A program made the position numbers and the translations under genes. The notes under the pieces were generated by a model. The model saw only the letters and a program-made list of their open reading frames with translations. It was not told the DNA's origin and searched no databases. A stretch of 64,000 nt of DNA from Lunatimonas sp. (lineage in GTDB: Bacteria; Bacteroidota; Bacteroidia; Cytophagales; Cyclobacteriaceae), in NCBI RefSeq assembly GCF_020832325.1, contig NZ_JAFIEU010000032.1:23204-87203 (forward strand), in the 5' to 3' direction. Below, piece after piece: positions 24,345 to 34,563 of this stretch. Every line of letters begins with the position of its first letter. Position 1 is the stretch's first letter.

Positions 24345-25353
24345 TGTTTCCGATTTTCATTTTTGCCGAAGGACTTACCTCCAAATCACAAAAGATCCCG
24401 CGCTGGTATTTGAAATAACCTGCCATGGCGATCATCGCCGCATTGTCTGTGCAATATTCCAGACGAGGGACAAATACCTGCCATCCCATTTCCTCCGCCA
24501 GATCGGTGAGGGTTTGCCTTAATCCCCTATTGGCCGAAACACCCCCAGCAATGGCAATCTGACTAACACCATACGTCGCTGCCGCCTTCTTCACCTTCAG
24601 CATCAACATACTGATTAGGGAAAATTGAACGGACGCACAGATATCCGCCATCCTGGTTTTGATAAAGTCAGGATCTTCCTTTAGCCTATCCCTCAGAAAG
24701 TACAACACCGCCGTTTTGATCCCACTAAACGAAAAATCCAGTCCCTTCATACTGGTCACCGGAAAACTAAAAGCATGGGGATCTCCCGCTGCAGCTAGCT
24801 TATCCAGGTGGGGACCTCCCGGATAGGGCAAACCCAGTAGTTTGGCGGTTTTGTCAAATGCCTCACCTACTGCATCGTCCAGTGTCTCTCCGACCACCTC
24901 CATGTCTAAATAGTCCCGAACCAACACCAACTGGGTATGTCCTCCACTGACAGTCAGGCAAATAAAAGGAAAAGAAGGCTTGGGGTCCTCGATAAAATGA
25001 GCCAAAATATGGGCTTCCATGTGATTCACCTCGATCAACGGGAGCCCTAGACCAAAGGCAAAGGCTTTGGCAAAAGAACCTCCCACCAACAAGGATCCCA
25101 ACAGTCCCGGACCACGGGTAAAGGCGACTGCACTTAGCTCCGCTTTTGATATCCCCGACTGACTGAGTGCTTCATGGATCGTTGGGATCAGGTGCTGCTG
25201 ATGTGCCCTAGATGCCAACTCCGGAACCACCCCTCCATATTTCTCGTGAACAGATTGGGTAGCAATAATATTATTGAGTACTTTGCCATCAGAAATCACC
25301 GATGCTGACGTTTCATCACATGAGGATTCGATAGCTAATATATTTACGGTCAT
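24337..25353 (-). CDS. tsaD: tRNA N6-threonylcarbamoyladenosine transferase TsaD
   Basis: 338 aa. ASKHA fold: ILAIESSCDETSASV at the start, the metal-binding HMEAH motif near residue 111 (EVNHMEAHILAHF), VSGGHTQLVL near 134, IAGGVSANRGLRQTL near 270 and YCTDNAAMIA near 300. It completes t6A synthesis at position 37 of ANN-decoding tRNAs with TsaB/TsaE. Start ATG 25353 is only 11 bases from the TTG of the divergent tamB gene, so its promoter must lie within tamB; TAACTTTC on the minus strand near 25379-25386 is a candidate -7. Confidence 0.97.
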   Translation of the reverse strand: MTVNILAIESSCDETSASVISDGKVLNNIIATQSVHEKYGGVVPELASRAHQQHLIPTIHEALSQSGISKAELSAVAFTRGPGLLGSLLVGGSFAKAFAFGLGLPLIEVNHMEAHILAHFIEDPKPSFPFICLTVSGGHTQLVLVRDYLDMEVVGETLDDAVGEAFDKTAKLLGLPYPGGPHLDKLAAAGDPHAFSFPVTSMKGLDFSFSGIKTAVLYFLRDRLKEDPDFIKTRMADICASVQFSLISMLMLKVKKAAATYGVSQIAIAGGVSANRGLRQTLTDLAEEMGWQVFVPRLEYCTDNAAMIAMAGYFKYQRGIFCDLEVSPSAKMKIGNND

Positions 25354-25364
25354 TTATTTTACGA

Positions 25365-28300
25365 TTGGAAAAGAAATCGAAAGTTACGGAAATTTTACGT
25401 AAAGCACTTAAACTGCTTTCGAGGGTAACGCTGTTCTTTTTGGTCCTGTTCCTGTTGGCTGTGGGCTTGCTGCAAATCCCCTTTATCCAAACAACGGTCG
25501 CGGGATATTTCACCTCCCTGATCTCCGAACGAACTGGCTACCGAACCCATATAGATGCCGTAAACATCCGCTGGTGGGATGCCATAAGTCTGAAAAACGT
25601 AACCGTATACGATTTGCAGGATAGCCTCATGGCAGACCTAGAAGAGGTGTACATCGATTTTTCGATCAGAGGATTGCTGGATGCCGAAAATCCCGGACTG
25701 GACGAGGTTTCCCTGAAGCAGGGAAATGTACACCTCATCACCCATCTGGGAGACGACCAACTAAACATCAATGTCTTCCTGGAGCGCTTGGGTCAGATCT
25801 TCAAAACATCCACCTCTAAAACGGATAAAAAAGCGATTAAATTCGTGATCGATGCCATCAGTTTGGAAAAAACTTCCCTGGACATCTTCGACTACAACGT
25901 CCAACTACTTGCCAACACATTCGACTACAGCAGGTTGCGATTTCGAAATCTCGTAGCCATAGCAGATAACTTTTGGGTGCATTCGGACACAGTTGCCTTT
26001 GACCTAAAGTATCTGCAAGGCACAGAGGCTACCTCCGGTATTCCGGTCCAACAGCTACGAACGGAGTTCACTTATAGTTCTACCGGAATGGAACTGGCAA
26101 ACCTTTACCTACGATCAAACCAAACACAGATCAAAGATTACTTGCGCTTTAGCTATGACAGTCCCCGCAGCTTGCGGAATTTCACCGAGGAAGTGCGCAT
26201 CTCCGCCAATTTAGATGAAGCGGTGCTGCATCTTCCAGATTTGGAATACTTTTCGGCTACCTTTCCGGATGTGGATGACCTGGTTTACCTAAGTGGCGAG
26301 GTACATGGCACCGTTCAGGAACTGCTATCGGAACAGCTACTGCTTCGATTTGGAGAGCGCAGTGCGTTATTTGGGAAGTTCAGCATTCGGGGACTACCGG
26401 AAATCTCGGAAACTTATTTCAATCTTTCCCTGGTAAACTCCACATTGATAAGTGCAGACTTGAAGCCGTATGTGAGCCCCGCAGCGCAAAAAGAACTGGA
26501 TAAATTCCGGGATATCCGCTTTGATTCCGATTTTTCCGGCTTGTTATCTGAATTTACCGCTAGTGGTGATTTTCGTACCCGTATAGGGACCTTTCGGGGT
26601 CGGGTGAATTTCCGGTATACCGACGACAACACTCCCTACTATCAAGGCAATTTGGAAGCAGTCAACCTGGATATCGGTATTTTGCTGGAAGACCGGCAAC
26701 TCTTTCAAAAGGCAAGTTTCCGTGGAAACTTCAAAGGCTCTGGACTCACTGCGGAATCGGCGTTGATCGAACTGGATGCCAACTTCCGCAACCTCGGCAT
26801 CAACAACTACAACTATTCGGGTATAACCACCAACGCTACCTTCGGAAAGGAACTCTTTACCGGGCAGCTAAAAATCAAAGATCCAAACCTGGTGATGGAT
26901 GTGGACGGCACGCTGGACTTACGAAACCAAAAGGACTCCGCAAACCTGATCCTCAAGTTGGATACGGCGTTCCTACAGGAACTGAATATCACGAAAAACA
27001 ACCTCTTTTTAAGTGGAAGCTTTGAGCTTGACACAAAGGGTATAGAGCTCGACAATATCGAAGGAGTGACCCGGTTTAGGGATGTACTGATCAGTTACGA
27101 GGGCAGGGACCTATTTCTGGACTATTTTCTGTTTCAGTCCTTGTTTACCGACGAATCCCGGGTCATTTCATTAAACTCCGACCTGCTGGTAGCCGGCATA
27201 TCCGGGAAATTTCAAGTGGCGGAGCTCGTAACGGACGTGCAGGAATTATGGGAGGACTACCTGAACATTGTAACCAATGAACCCACCAAAAAACGACTTC
27301 CCGGGGCTAGCGACGATTACTACATCGATATTTACATGGACTTAAGGGACCCAAATCCGATCATAAACCTCTTGGAGCCTTCCCTGTACATTTCGCATCA
27401 GACCTCCTTGGAGGGAGCTTTCTATCAGACAGCAGAAAACACCGTTTTTAATTTTTTCGCAGCCATTGACACCATCTATTTCAACGGCAATTACTTTTTT
27501 GACAACAACATAGACTTCAACACGGCTAAGCGAAAAAATTCTTCCGACGTCTTGGCGGCCTTTTACCTCTATTCCAAGCGGCAGCAATTGGGATCGAGCC
27601 TGACTTTCCACAACCTGGCCACCGAAGCCATCTGGAGTGAATCCACTATAGACCTTCGGGTAGGCCTGGATCAGCTAGCCACTGACAGCTACCTGCGGAT
27701 CAACAGTGAAATCAAATTGGAGCCAGGCAACACGATGATCACCTTGGAACCATCAGACATCAAGCTTTTGGATAATTACTGGGAGTTTGTTACCGATAAC
27801 AGTATTTACCTTAGAAACGACGAAGTGGCTTTCAACAACGTGAAATTATTCCACGAAGACCAGTACATCTCTGCCAATGGTAAAATCAACGCCAATCCTT
27901 CCGAATCATTGGATATCAAAATAAATGACCTAAGCTTGGACTTTCTGAATTCCTTTGGGCTGATGCGCTACGAAGGTGTGGCAAATGGTGCATTGATCTT
28001 GACGGAATATCAACGCAAAGATGGCTCTGAGGGCTATCTGAATATACGGGATATCCATTTAAACGATTTCTTGATCGGTGATATCGATGCGTCGGCATTT
28101 TTTGAAGACGAGTCCATTTATGTACAAATTGACAATTTCCGTGAAAACAAAAAATCCATCGAGGTAAGGGGTACTGTCGGTGATTTTGACAACGAACTGA
28201 ACTTGGTGGCCATATTTGAAGAAACCAACCTCGCGATCGCCGAACCGTTTTTGCAGGGGCTGCTTTCCGATCTAAGTGGTACAGCCAGTGGGAGGTTAAA

Positions 28301-29972
28301 GGTAGAGGGTACTCTGGGAAAGCCGGAGGTTACTGGGCAGGGTACACTCTCGGCAGGGCGGTTTTTATTCAACTACCTGAACACCCAATACCTGGCAGAC
28401 GGAGAAGTCTTGTTTGACCCAAACGAAATCAGCTTTAGAGCGGTGACGCTTCGGGACATCAACAACAACCGGGCGACCCTATCCGGAGGACTCACCCACG
28501 ATAATTTCTCCAACTTTATCGTTGACGTCAATGCCTCCCTTACCAACATGCAGGTACTAAATACCACACTGGCCAACAACGAACTGTTCTATGGAACCGC
28601 CTTTGCCACCGGTACCGTCGCTGTATTTGGGGCCTTCAACAACCTTGAAATTACAGCTAACGCTACCTCCCAACCAAATACACGCATTTTTATCCCACTA
28701 AGCAGCAGCGATGCCCAAGTACAAGAGGATTTCATCACCTTTATCAATGTATACGACACCACTGCCCATGCAGGTACCGGCAGTCGCGGCCAAAACTCCG
28801 CCATCAGCAATCTGAACCTGAACCTAAACCTGGATTTAAACCCCAACGCATACTTGGAGATTCAAATCGACCCTAGAACGGGAGAAAATATCCAAGGGCG
28901 TGGACGGGGTGTGCTAAATCTCAACGTGGATACGCAGGGAAATTTCAACATGACCGGCACGTATGAAATCGTCGATGCGCTATACAATTTCTCCTTGTAC
29001 AACATTATCAACAAACGATTTGTGATCGAGCCGGGTGGCCGCATCACCTGGTTTGGTGATCCCTATCAGGGAAACATGAATATTCGAGCGAGTTACGAAG
29101 AAAATGTATCGATGATTGGTTTGCAAAACAACCCCAATGCCTCCGAATTTGAAACTGCCGAGCTAAAACGCAGGTATCCGGTAAAGGTGATCATGAACCT
29201 TGAAGGCCAGCTTCTCTCGCCCGATATTGGTTTTGCTTTTGACTTTTCGGCCTTCCCAGAGGGCAGCGAACTCCAAACGACCATTTCGGCCTTCCAGAAC
29301 CGATTGGCAAATGACGAGCAGGAAAAAAACCGGCAAGTGTTTTCCCTCATCATGCTTCGGCGGTTTTCCCCGCCGGGCCAGTTCAGCGGTGCAGGAATAG
29401 GATTTTCCAACCTGAGTCAATTGGTTTCTTCCCAACTGAATAGCCTCATTGCGCAGGTGGATCAGAACCTCGAAATAGACTTCGACCTCACTGCCTTGGA
29501 TGAAACCGCGCTGGAAACGTTTCAGTTGCGCGTTGCCTACACATTTTTGGATGGACGGCTGCGGGTTACCCGTGACGGAGGGTTTACAGACCTTCAGGGG
29601 AATGCTGACTTCAATACCATTGCGGGAGATTGGCAGGCCGAATACCTCCTAACCGAGGATGGTCGTTACCGAGTGAGGGTTTACAACCGCAATAACTTCA
29701 ATACCCTGACGGCATTGGCGATTAATAACCGGGCCCCAAACACCTATGGGGTTTCCGTATCACAGAATTTACTGTTCAGTTCCTTTAGAGAACTCTTCCA
29801 GAACCTCAGCAGAAGAAGTCGCACGCCGCAGCAATTTATAGACGATGACAACTCACTCCGGTACAATTTCGAAATCAAACTGGATGAACTGGCGCCAGAT
29901 CTTTTCAAGCCGGATCCCGAGTTGGAGAGACCCGCCATTCAGATCTTAGACAGGCCTGCTGATTTTCGATAA
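25365..29972 (+). CDS. tamB: TamB-like translocation and assembly/AsmA-type protein
   Basis: 1535 aa from TTG 25365 (no in-frame ATG nearby). An N-terminal membrane anchor (VTLFFLVLFLLAVGLLQIPF, about residues 20-40) is followed by a very long beta-rich periplasmic region and a C-terminal TamB/DUF490 domain (about 1100-1490; GTYEIVDALYNFSLYNI, FSLIMLRRFSPPG, NRNNFNTLTALAIN). TamB-family proteins bridge inner and outer membrane as a hydrophobic groove and support outer-membrane protein assembly or lipid transport. A -7-like TATATTTA at 25339-25346 inside tsaD would give a start near 25352. Confidence 0.9.
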   Translation: MEKKSKVTEILRKALKLLSRVTLFFLVLFLLAVGLLQIPFIQTTVAGYFTSLISERTGYRTHIDAVNIRWWDAISLKNVTVYDLQDSLMADLEEVYIDFSIRGLLDAENPGLDEVSLKQGNVHLITHLGDDQLNINVFLERLGQIFKTSTSKTDKKAIKFVIDAISLEKTSLDIFDYNVQLLANTFDYSRLRFRNLVAIADNFWVHSDTVAFDLKYLQGTEATSGIPVQQLRTEFTYSSTGMELANLYLRSNQTQIKDYLRFSYDSPRSLRNFTEEVRISANLDEAVLHLPDLEYFSATFPDVDDLVYLSGEVHGTVQELLSEQLLLRFGERSALFGKFSIRGLPEISETYFNLSLVNSTLISADLKPYVSPAAQKELDKFRDIRFDSDFSGLLSEFTASGDFRTRIGTFRGRVNFRYTDDNTPYYQGNLEAVNLDIGILLEDRQLFQKASFRGNFKGSGLTAESALIELDANFRNLGINNYNYSGITTNATFGKELFTGQLKIKDPNLVMDVDGTLDLRNQKDSANLILKLDTAFLQELNITKNNLFLSGSFELDTKGIELDNIEGVTRFRDVLISYEGRDLFLDYFLFQSLFTDESRVISLNSDLLVAGISGKFQVAELVTDVQELWEDYLNIVTNEPTKKRLPGASDDYYIDIYMDLRDPNPIINLLEPSLYISHQTSLEGAFYQTAENTVFNFFAAIDTIYFNGNYFFDNNIDFNTAKRKNSSDVLAAFYLYSKRQQLGSSLTFHNLATEAIWSESTIDLRVGLDQLATDSYLRINSEIKLEPGNTMITLEPSDIKLLDNYWEFVTDNSIYLRNDEVAFNNVKLFHEDQYISANGKINANPSESLDIKINDLSLDFLNSFGLMRYEGVANGALILTEYQRKDGSEGYLNIRDIHLNDFLIGDIDASAFFEDESIYVQIDNFRENKKSIEVRGTVGDFDNELNLVAIFEETNLAIAEPFLQGLLSDLSGTASGRLKVEGTLGKPEVTGQGTLSAGRFLFNYLNTQYLADGEVLFDPNEISFRAVTLRDINNNRATLSGGLTHDNFSNFIVDVNASLTNMQVLNTTLANNELFYGTAFATGTVAVFGAFNNLEITANATSQPNTRIFIPLSSSDAQVQEDFITFINVYDTTAHAGTGSRGQNSAISNLNLNLNLDLNPNAYLEIQIDPRTGENIQGRGRGVLNLNVDTQGNFNMTGTYEIVDALYNFSLYNIINKRFVIEPGGRITWFGDPYQGNMNIRASYEENVSMIGLQNNPNASEFETAELKRRYPVKVIMNLEGQLLSPDIGFAFDFSAFPEGSELQTTISAFQNRLANDEQEKNRQVFSLIMLRRFSPPGQFSGAGIGFSNLSQLVSSQLNSLIAQVDQNLEIDFDLTALDETALETFQLRVAYTFLDGRLRVTRDGGFTDLQGNADFNTIAGDWQAEYLLTEDGRYRVRVYNRNNFNTLTALAINNRAPNTYGVSVSQNLLFSSFRELFQNLSRRSRTPQQFIDDDNSLRYNFEIKLDELAPDLFKPDPELERPAIQILDRPADFR

Positions 29973-30009
29973 CGCGCAAACATTTTTGACTCGGGTTGAT
30001 TTATAAGAG

Positions 30010-31305
30010 ATGGAAAAGGTTACGGTATTTTGGTTTAGAAGAGACCTCCGGCTGGAAGATAATTACGGCCTTTATTACGCCTATACACAAGAAGTGAATG
30101 TGCTGCCGTTGTTCATCTTTGACACGGAAATTCTGGAAAAACTGGAAGACAAACAGGATGCCCGGGTTACTTTTATCCATGAACAACTGCAAAGACTACA
30201 GCGGGAGTTGGCAGCATTTGGCAGTAGCTTGTTGGTAAAAATCGGCAGTCCACTCAGTGTCTACCAGTCGTTACTAGGTGAATACGACATTCAATGCGTG
30301 TACACCAACCGGGACTACGAGCCCTATGCTCGGGAAAGAGATAAAGCTGTAAGCAACTTACTGAAAGCCAAGGGAATCTCCTTTTTGGATTTCAAAGACC
30401 AAGTAATTTTCGAAAAAGACGAGATACTGACCGATAGCGGTCAGCACTATAAGGTATTTACACCCTACAGCCGCAGTTGGAAACAGCGCTTGCAAGCGAC
30501 CAAACTCAGCCAAGTGCAGTTGGATCCCAAAAGAAACAGCTTCTTTCATACCCAGCCCTTCCCCCTGCCCTCATTGGATGAAATAGGCTTTCAAGAAGCT
30601 ACTATTTCCATCCCTCCTTTGGAAATCAACCGCCCACTGATCCAACATTACGATGAAACGCGGAATTTTCCGGCAAAGCCCGGCACTTCCAGGCTCGGCA
30701 TACACCTTCGCTTCGGAACCATTAGTATCCGTAAGTTGGTATCCGAAGCCATGCCGCTAAATGAAACCTTCCTGAACGAACTGATATGGAGGGAGTTTTA
30801 CATGATGATCCTCTATCATGCCCCTCAAGTAGTCAACCAAGCATTTAAACCGGCATACGACCACATTCCCTGGAGAAATAATGAGGAGGAATTTCAAGCA
30901 TGGTGCACTGGGAATACCGGATACCCCATCGTGGACGCGGGGATGAGGGAACTTAACGCCACGGGCTACATGCACAATCGGGTACGCATGATCACGGCTA
31001 GCTTTCTGACCAAACACCTATTGATTGACTGGCGCTGGGGAGAAGCTTACTTCGCAAAAAAACTACTGGACTTTGAATTGGCCTCCAACAACGGGGGCTG
31101 GCAATGGGCGGCGGGTACCGGCACAGACGCCCAACCCTACTTCCGGGTTTTTAATCCCACCTCGCAGCAGGAGAAATTCGACAAAGACAGAAAATACATC
31201 CAAAAATGGGTTCCCGAGTGGAATTCGCCAAATTACCCCAAGCCGATAGTTGATCATAAATTTGCACGGGAGCGCGCCCTGGAAACCTATAAAGCGGCCC
31301 TTTAG
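30010..31305 (+). CDS. phrB: Deoxyribodipyrimidine photolyase / cryptochrome family
   Basis: 431 aa. N-terminal alpha/beta antenna domain (VFWFRRDLRLEDN; YTNRDYEPYARERD; FKDQVIFEKDEI) and the helical FAD domain: GTSRLGIHLRFGTIS near 222, FLNELIWREFYMMIL near 254, PIVDAGMRELNATGYMHNRVRM near 305 and WQWAAGTGTDAQPYFRVFNP near 360. The last two are signatures of class I CPD photolyases, so light-driven repair of cyclobutane dimers is the expected role. It follows tamB by 37 bases and may share its transcript. Confidence 0.93.
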   Translation: MEKVTVFWFRRDLRLEDNYGLYYAYTQEVNVLPLFIFDTEILEKLEDKQDARVTFIHEQLQRLQRELAAFGSSLLVKIGSPLSVYQSLLGEYDIQCVYTNRDYEPYARERDKAVSNLLKAKGISFLDFKDQVIFEKDEILTDSGQHYKVFTPYSRSWKQRLQATKLSQVQLDPKRNSFFHTQPFPLPSLDEIGFQEATISIPPLEINRPLIQHYDETRNFPAKPGTSRLGIHLRFGTISIRKLVSEAMPLNETFLNELIWREFYMMILYHAPQVVNQAFKPAYDHIPWRNNEEEFQAWCTGNTGYPIVDAGMRELNATGYMHNRVRMITASFLTKHLLIDWRWGEAYFAKKLLDFELASNNGGWQWAAGTGTDAQPYFRVFNPTSQQEKFDKDRKYIQKWVPEWNSPNYPKPIVDHKFARERALETYKAAL

Positions 31306-31428
31306 CCCCGAACTGTATATTCCATACCGGGAGTTTTTGTATCCTCTTGCCGAAAACCGTTTACTTTTAGAGATTTTTTATGTTCTTTACATTCGAAACC
31401 CTGATTTCAGGTAATCCAAAAAGAACAC

Positions 31429-32391
31429 ATGAACGTAGGAGATAAAGTAAGATTGCTTCACGGCAAAGAAGAAGGCACTATCACGAAAATCCTGCCAGGG
31501 GGTGAAGTGGAGATAGAAATAGAGGAAGGATTTCGTATCCCCGCACTAAAATCGGAAGTGGTTCTAATAAGTGAGGTGGAATCCACGTATTTTGGATCCG
31601 AAAAAACACCAACTACCACCTGGCAGCCTAAAACTGCGAAAGCCGCTACCGATGCCGGAACAGGCTTGTACTTGGCCTACATTCCTTTTAACGACCACAA
31701 CCACGGAGTTTACCTCGTCAATAACCTGAACAAGGATGTGCTGTATGCCGTATCTGAAGTGCACGGCGAAAATTCCAAAACACTGGGTGCGGGCGTAGCC
31801 AAGGCAAAGTCCCAACACATGGTGGAAGAGAAATCCATCAAGCTTTTCGAAGAATGGCCGGCACTGCTAATACAGATCATCCCTATCAATTTCCGCCTTG
31901 AAAAAACAACAAAACCATTCGAACGAAAGGTGAAATTCAAGGCCTCTTCCTTTTTCAAAAGCAAAGGCAGGGCACCGGTATTGGAGAAAGAGGGCTATGT
32001 GTTCCAATTGGACCAAACTGTGTCCGATTTAGACGTGCAAAAGCTGAATCAAGAACTCAACCCAAAAAACGCGGTGGACAAACCCCTCCGCCAGCAGTTT
32101 AGCCGGCCGGAGCGGGAAATTGATCTTCATATTGAAAAACTCAGTAGTGAACATGAATTTCTGAGCAACTCAGATAAGCTCAAGATACAGATGGAGGCGT
32201 TTGAAAAAAACCTGAACTACGCCATCGCTACAGGCATGGATGAAATCACCTTTATCCATGGGATCGGAAACGGCGTACTACGGAAAGAAATCCACCGCTA
32301 CCTAAGTCAATTAAACCACATCAACTATTTCAAAGACACCCATAAAAGTAACTTTGGCTACGGGGCAACTTTGGTCAAAATCCACGAATAG
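31429..32391 (+). CDS. DUF2027 and Smr domain protein
   Basis: 320 aa. Residues about 3-60 form a small barrel (GDKVRLLHGKEEGTITKI), then a beta-sandwich DUF2027 region (about 80-200; YLAYIPFNDHNHGVYLVNN), and a C-terminal Smr domain (about 230-318; EIDLHIEKL, ITFIHGIGNGVLRKEIHRYL). The DLH and HGxG residues of the Smr nuclease/DNA- or RNA-binding core are present. Similar Smr proteins are implicated in mRNA cleavage or ribosome rescue, and in MutS2 fusions in recombination control; this protein's role is not known. TACATTCG at 31388-31395 is a plausible -7. The following gene starts two bases after the stop. Confidence 0.86.
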   Translation: MNVGDKVRLLHGKEEGTITKILPGGEVEIEIEEGFRIPALKSEVVLISEVESTYFGSEKTPTTTWQPKTAKAATDAGTGLYLAYIPFNDHNHGVYLVNNLNKDVLYAVSEVHGENSKTLGAGVAKAKSQHMVEEKSIKLFEEWPALLIQIIPINFRLEKTTKPFERKVKFKASSFFKSKGRAPVLEKEGYVFQLDQTVSDLDVQKLNQELNPKNAVDKPLRQQFSRPEREIDLHIEKLSSEHEFLSNSDKLKIQMEAFEKNLNYAIATGMDEITFIHGIGNGVLRKEIHRYLSQLNHINYFKDTHKSNFGYGATLVKIHE

Positions 32392-32393
32392 CT

Positions 32394-33227
32394 ATGGAGG
32401 AACATAAGGTAAAAGTACTGAAACTCTTTGAGGTGCAACTGGAGGAAGGGAAGTCTCTTTTCGAGGATTTAACCCGTAAAATACGTTCCAAAAAAGCCAT
32501 TGCCTTGGAAGAAAAATTATTCTTCTTCCAGACGTTTCTCGAACTGCTGGGCAAAATCCACTTCAAAGAAAAAACGCTCAGCCTCAAGCTCTTTAGTCCT
32601 TTCGATCTCATTTTCCGGAATACCAAAAAAATCCACCATATCAAACTTATCGAACAACAGTTGCTACTCTACCAGGAGGCACTCAAAGAATCCTACCCTT
32701 CCTATTTAGACGAAATCGACAAACATAAGAAGTCCATCTACAACGATGTTTTTGATACCATCGTAGCTGCACCACTCAAAATATGGGAGGATCTCTATGT
32801 TACGGTATATAACTACACCAAAAATCTCACACCGCTTCAGCTTAACACCTCTAGCAACCAAATCATCAACGAGGAGATAGACTTTTCTCAGTTTGACGTT
32901 AAGAATGAACCAGATCCTCAATCCATCAAGAATGTGTATGAAAGCCTGCAAAAAATCATCCTACTCGAAAGGGTACGCATGAGTGGTGGGCTGAACCCCG
33001 TATTTACTTTTCCAGTACACGAAAAGATCAATACGCTTACCTTGTCGAAATACGCCTGGTACCAAAACCACCTTTTTTTTCAACATTTCATCCACTATCT
33101 GCGGGACAAAGAACAGTTGGAAAAGAAATACCTATCCCTGGCCAAACACACAAAAAAACAACACAAAGCGCTCACGAATGACGTAATCAACATGAGCGAT
33201 GTACTGTTTACCAAAGTATTTCAATAA
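32394..33227 (+). CDS. Hypothetical alpha-helical protein
   Basis: 277 aa, rich in Lys, Glu and Leu with regular heptad-like spacing (KKAIALEEKLFFFQTFLELLGK; QEALKESYPSYLDEIDKHKK), so mostly helical and probably cytoplasmic. It is not secreted and shows no catalytic motif I recognise. It starts two bases after the DUF2027-Smr stop, suggesting translational coupling and a shared function. Only 11 bases separate its stop from the convergent PLP-enzyme gene. Confidence 0.7.
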   Translation: MEEHKVKVLKLFEVQLEEGKSLFEDLTRKIRSKKAIALEEKLFFFQTFLELLGKIHFKEKTLSLKLFSPFDLIFRNTKKIHHIKLIEQQLLLYQEALKESYPSYLDEIDKHKKSIYNDVFDTIVAAPLKIWEDLYVTVYNYTKNLTPLQLNTSSNQIINEEIDFSQFDVKNEPDPQSIKNVYESLQKIILLERVRMSGGLNPVFTFPVHEKINTLTLSKYAWYQNHLFFQHFIHYLRDKEQLEKKYLSLAKHTKKQHKALTNDVINMSDVLFTKVFQ

Positions 33228-33238
33228 AGAGTCATTTC

Positions 33239-34384
33239 CTACAATACATCCAACGCAGCGGCTAAATCCCGCTTTAGATCCTCTGCATCCTCTATCCCTA
33301 CACTCAAGCGGATCAACGAGTCCACCAAGCCTACTTTCTCTCTTTCTTCCTTTGGAATACTGGCATGGGTCATCGTGGCTGGGTGTCCACATAGCGACTC
33401 CACGCCCCCTAGGGATTCCGCCAAAGAAAAAAGATGCAAATGCTCCATTACCTTGAAAGCAGCTTCCGTACGATTGTCCTTCAGGGTAAAGGATATCATC
33501 CCACCAAAATCCTTCATTTGCTTCAGCGCTATCTGATGGTTGGGATGAACCTCAAAACCCGGCCAGTACACACGCTCAACCTTCGGATGGTTAACCAAGA
33601 AGGCCGCAATGGTCTTTCCATTCTGACTATGCCGCTCCATTCTTATATGGAGCGTTTTGATGCCCCTCAGGACCAGAAAGCAATCTTGGGGACCTGGCAC
33701 GGCACCGCAGGCATTTTGCAAAAACGCCAACTCCTGCCCCAATTGCTCGTCATTTACTACGATCGCACCCATGACCACATCGGAATGTCCAGCAAGGTAC
33801 TTGGTCACGGAGTGCATCACGATATCCGCTCCTAAGTCTAGCGGAGTCTGCAAAAAAGGAGTGGCAAAGGTATTATCCACCGCCAACAATACACCCCGCT
33901 CTTTTGTGATCTCGGCAATACCTGCGATGTCGATGATATTCATCATGGGGTTAGTCGGTGTCTCTACCCAGATCAATTTGGTCTTTTCATTGATGTACTC
34001 ATTCAAATCCTCCACACGCTCCATGGAAACAAAATGGAACTTGATTCCATATTTCTCAAAAACCTTGGTAAAAATCCGGTAGGTTCCTCCGTACAGGTCA
34101 TTGGTACTAATGACTTCATCGCCGGGCTTCAACAGCTTCAAAATCGCGTCAATTGCGGCCATTCCCGAGGCAAAACACAGCCCAATTTTACCGTTCTCCA
34201 ATGCTGCGAGGTTATCCTGCAGGGTGGTCCTAGTAGGGTTGTGAGTACGGGAGTATTCGTACCCTTTGTGATCTCCGGGTGCCTGTTGCACATAGGTGGA
34301 CGTCTGAAAAATCGGGGTCATAATTGCCCCTGTAGAGGGATCAGGAGCTATGCCTGCGTGTATCGCTTTGGTTGCAAATTTCAT
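33239..34384 (-). CDS. PLP-dependent cystathionine gamma-synthase/beta-lyase family enzyme
   Basis: 381 aa from ATG 34384; a TTG at 34399 lies over the promoter -7 element, so the ATG is preferred. Motifs: KAIHAGIAPDPSTGAIMTPI at the start, YEYSRTHNPTR near 48, SGMAAIDAIL near 80, VDNTFATPFLQ near 178 and the PLP Lys in HSVTKYLAGHSD near 200, with SLGGVESL near 330. These place it in the Cys/Met metabolism PLP family (metB/metC/mccB). Whether it synthesises cystathionine or cleaves it cannot be told by eye. Monocistronic. Confidence 0.92.
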   Translation of the reverse strand: MKFATKAIHAGIAPDPSTGAIMTPIFQTSTYVQQAPGDHKGYEYSRTHNPTRTTLQDNLAALENGKIGLCFASGMAAIDAILKLLKPGDEVISTNDLYGGTYRIFTKVFEKYGIKFHFVSMERVEDLNEYINEKTKLIWVETPTNPMMNIIDIAGIAEITKERGVLLAVDNTFATPFLQTPLDLGADIVMHSVTKYLAGHSDVVMGAIVVNDEQLGQELAFLQNACGAVPGPQDCFLVLRGIKTLHIRMERHSQNGKTIAAFLVNHPKVERVYWPGFEVHPNHQIALKQMKDFGGMISFTLKDNRTEAAFKVMEHLHLFSLAESLGGVESLCGHPATMTHASIPKEEREKVGLVDSLIRLSVGIEDAEDLKRDLAAALDVL

Positions 34385-34396
34385 GTTTCTTTTTTT

Positions 34397-34404
34397 CAAA
34401 GGTA
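34397..34404 (-). promoter_or_regulatory. -7 element of the PLP-enzyme gene
   Basis: TACCTTTG on the minus strand, an exact TAnnTTTG match, 12 bases upstream of the ATG at 34384, so the mRNA leader would be only a few bases. No good -33 TTTG is seen. Confidence 0.5.
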
Positions 34405-34548
34405 GTAGAGGCCTCGCTTTTTTATACCCATAGCTTGACTACAGGTACCTCGTGACCAATTCCCTGTGTTCTGATAGTACTGCTACAAGCAACGTGCCGA
34501 AACAAATTTGATTGCTGCTTCCACACAGAGGGTTCGGCAAAACTTTAC

Positions 34549-34556
34549 TAGTTTTG
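34549..34556 (+). promoter_or_regulatory. -7 element of the VTT-protein gene
   Basis: TAGTTTTG matches TAnnTTTG exactly and ends 7 bases before the ATG at 34564. The transcript would be almost leaderless. The -33 region is poor. Confidence 0.45.
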
Positions 34557-34563
34557 TCCAAAG

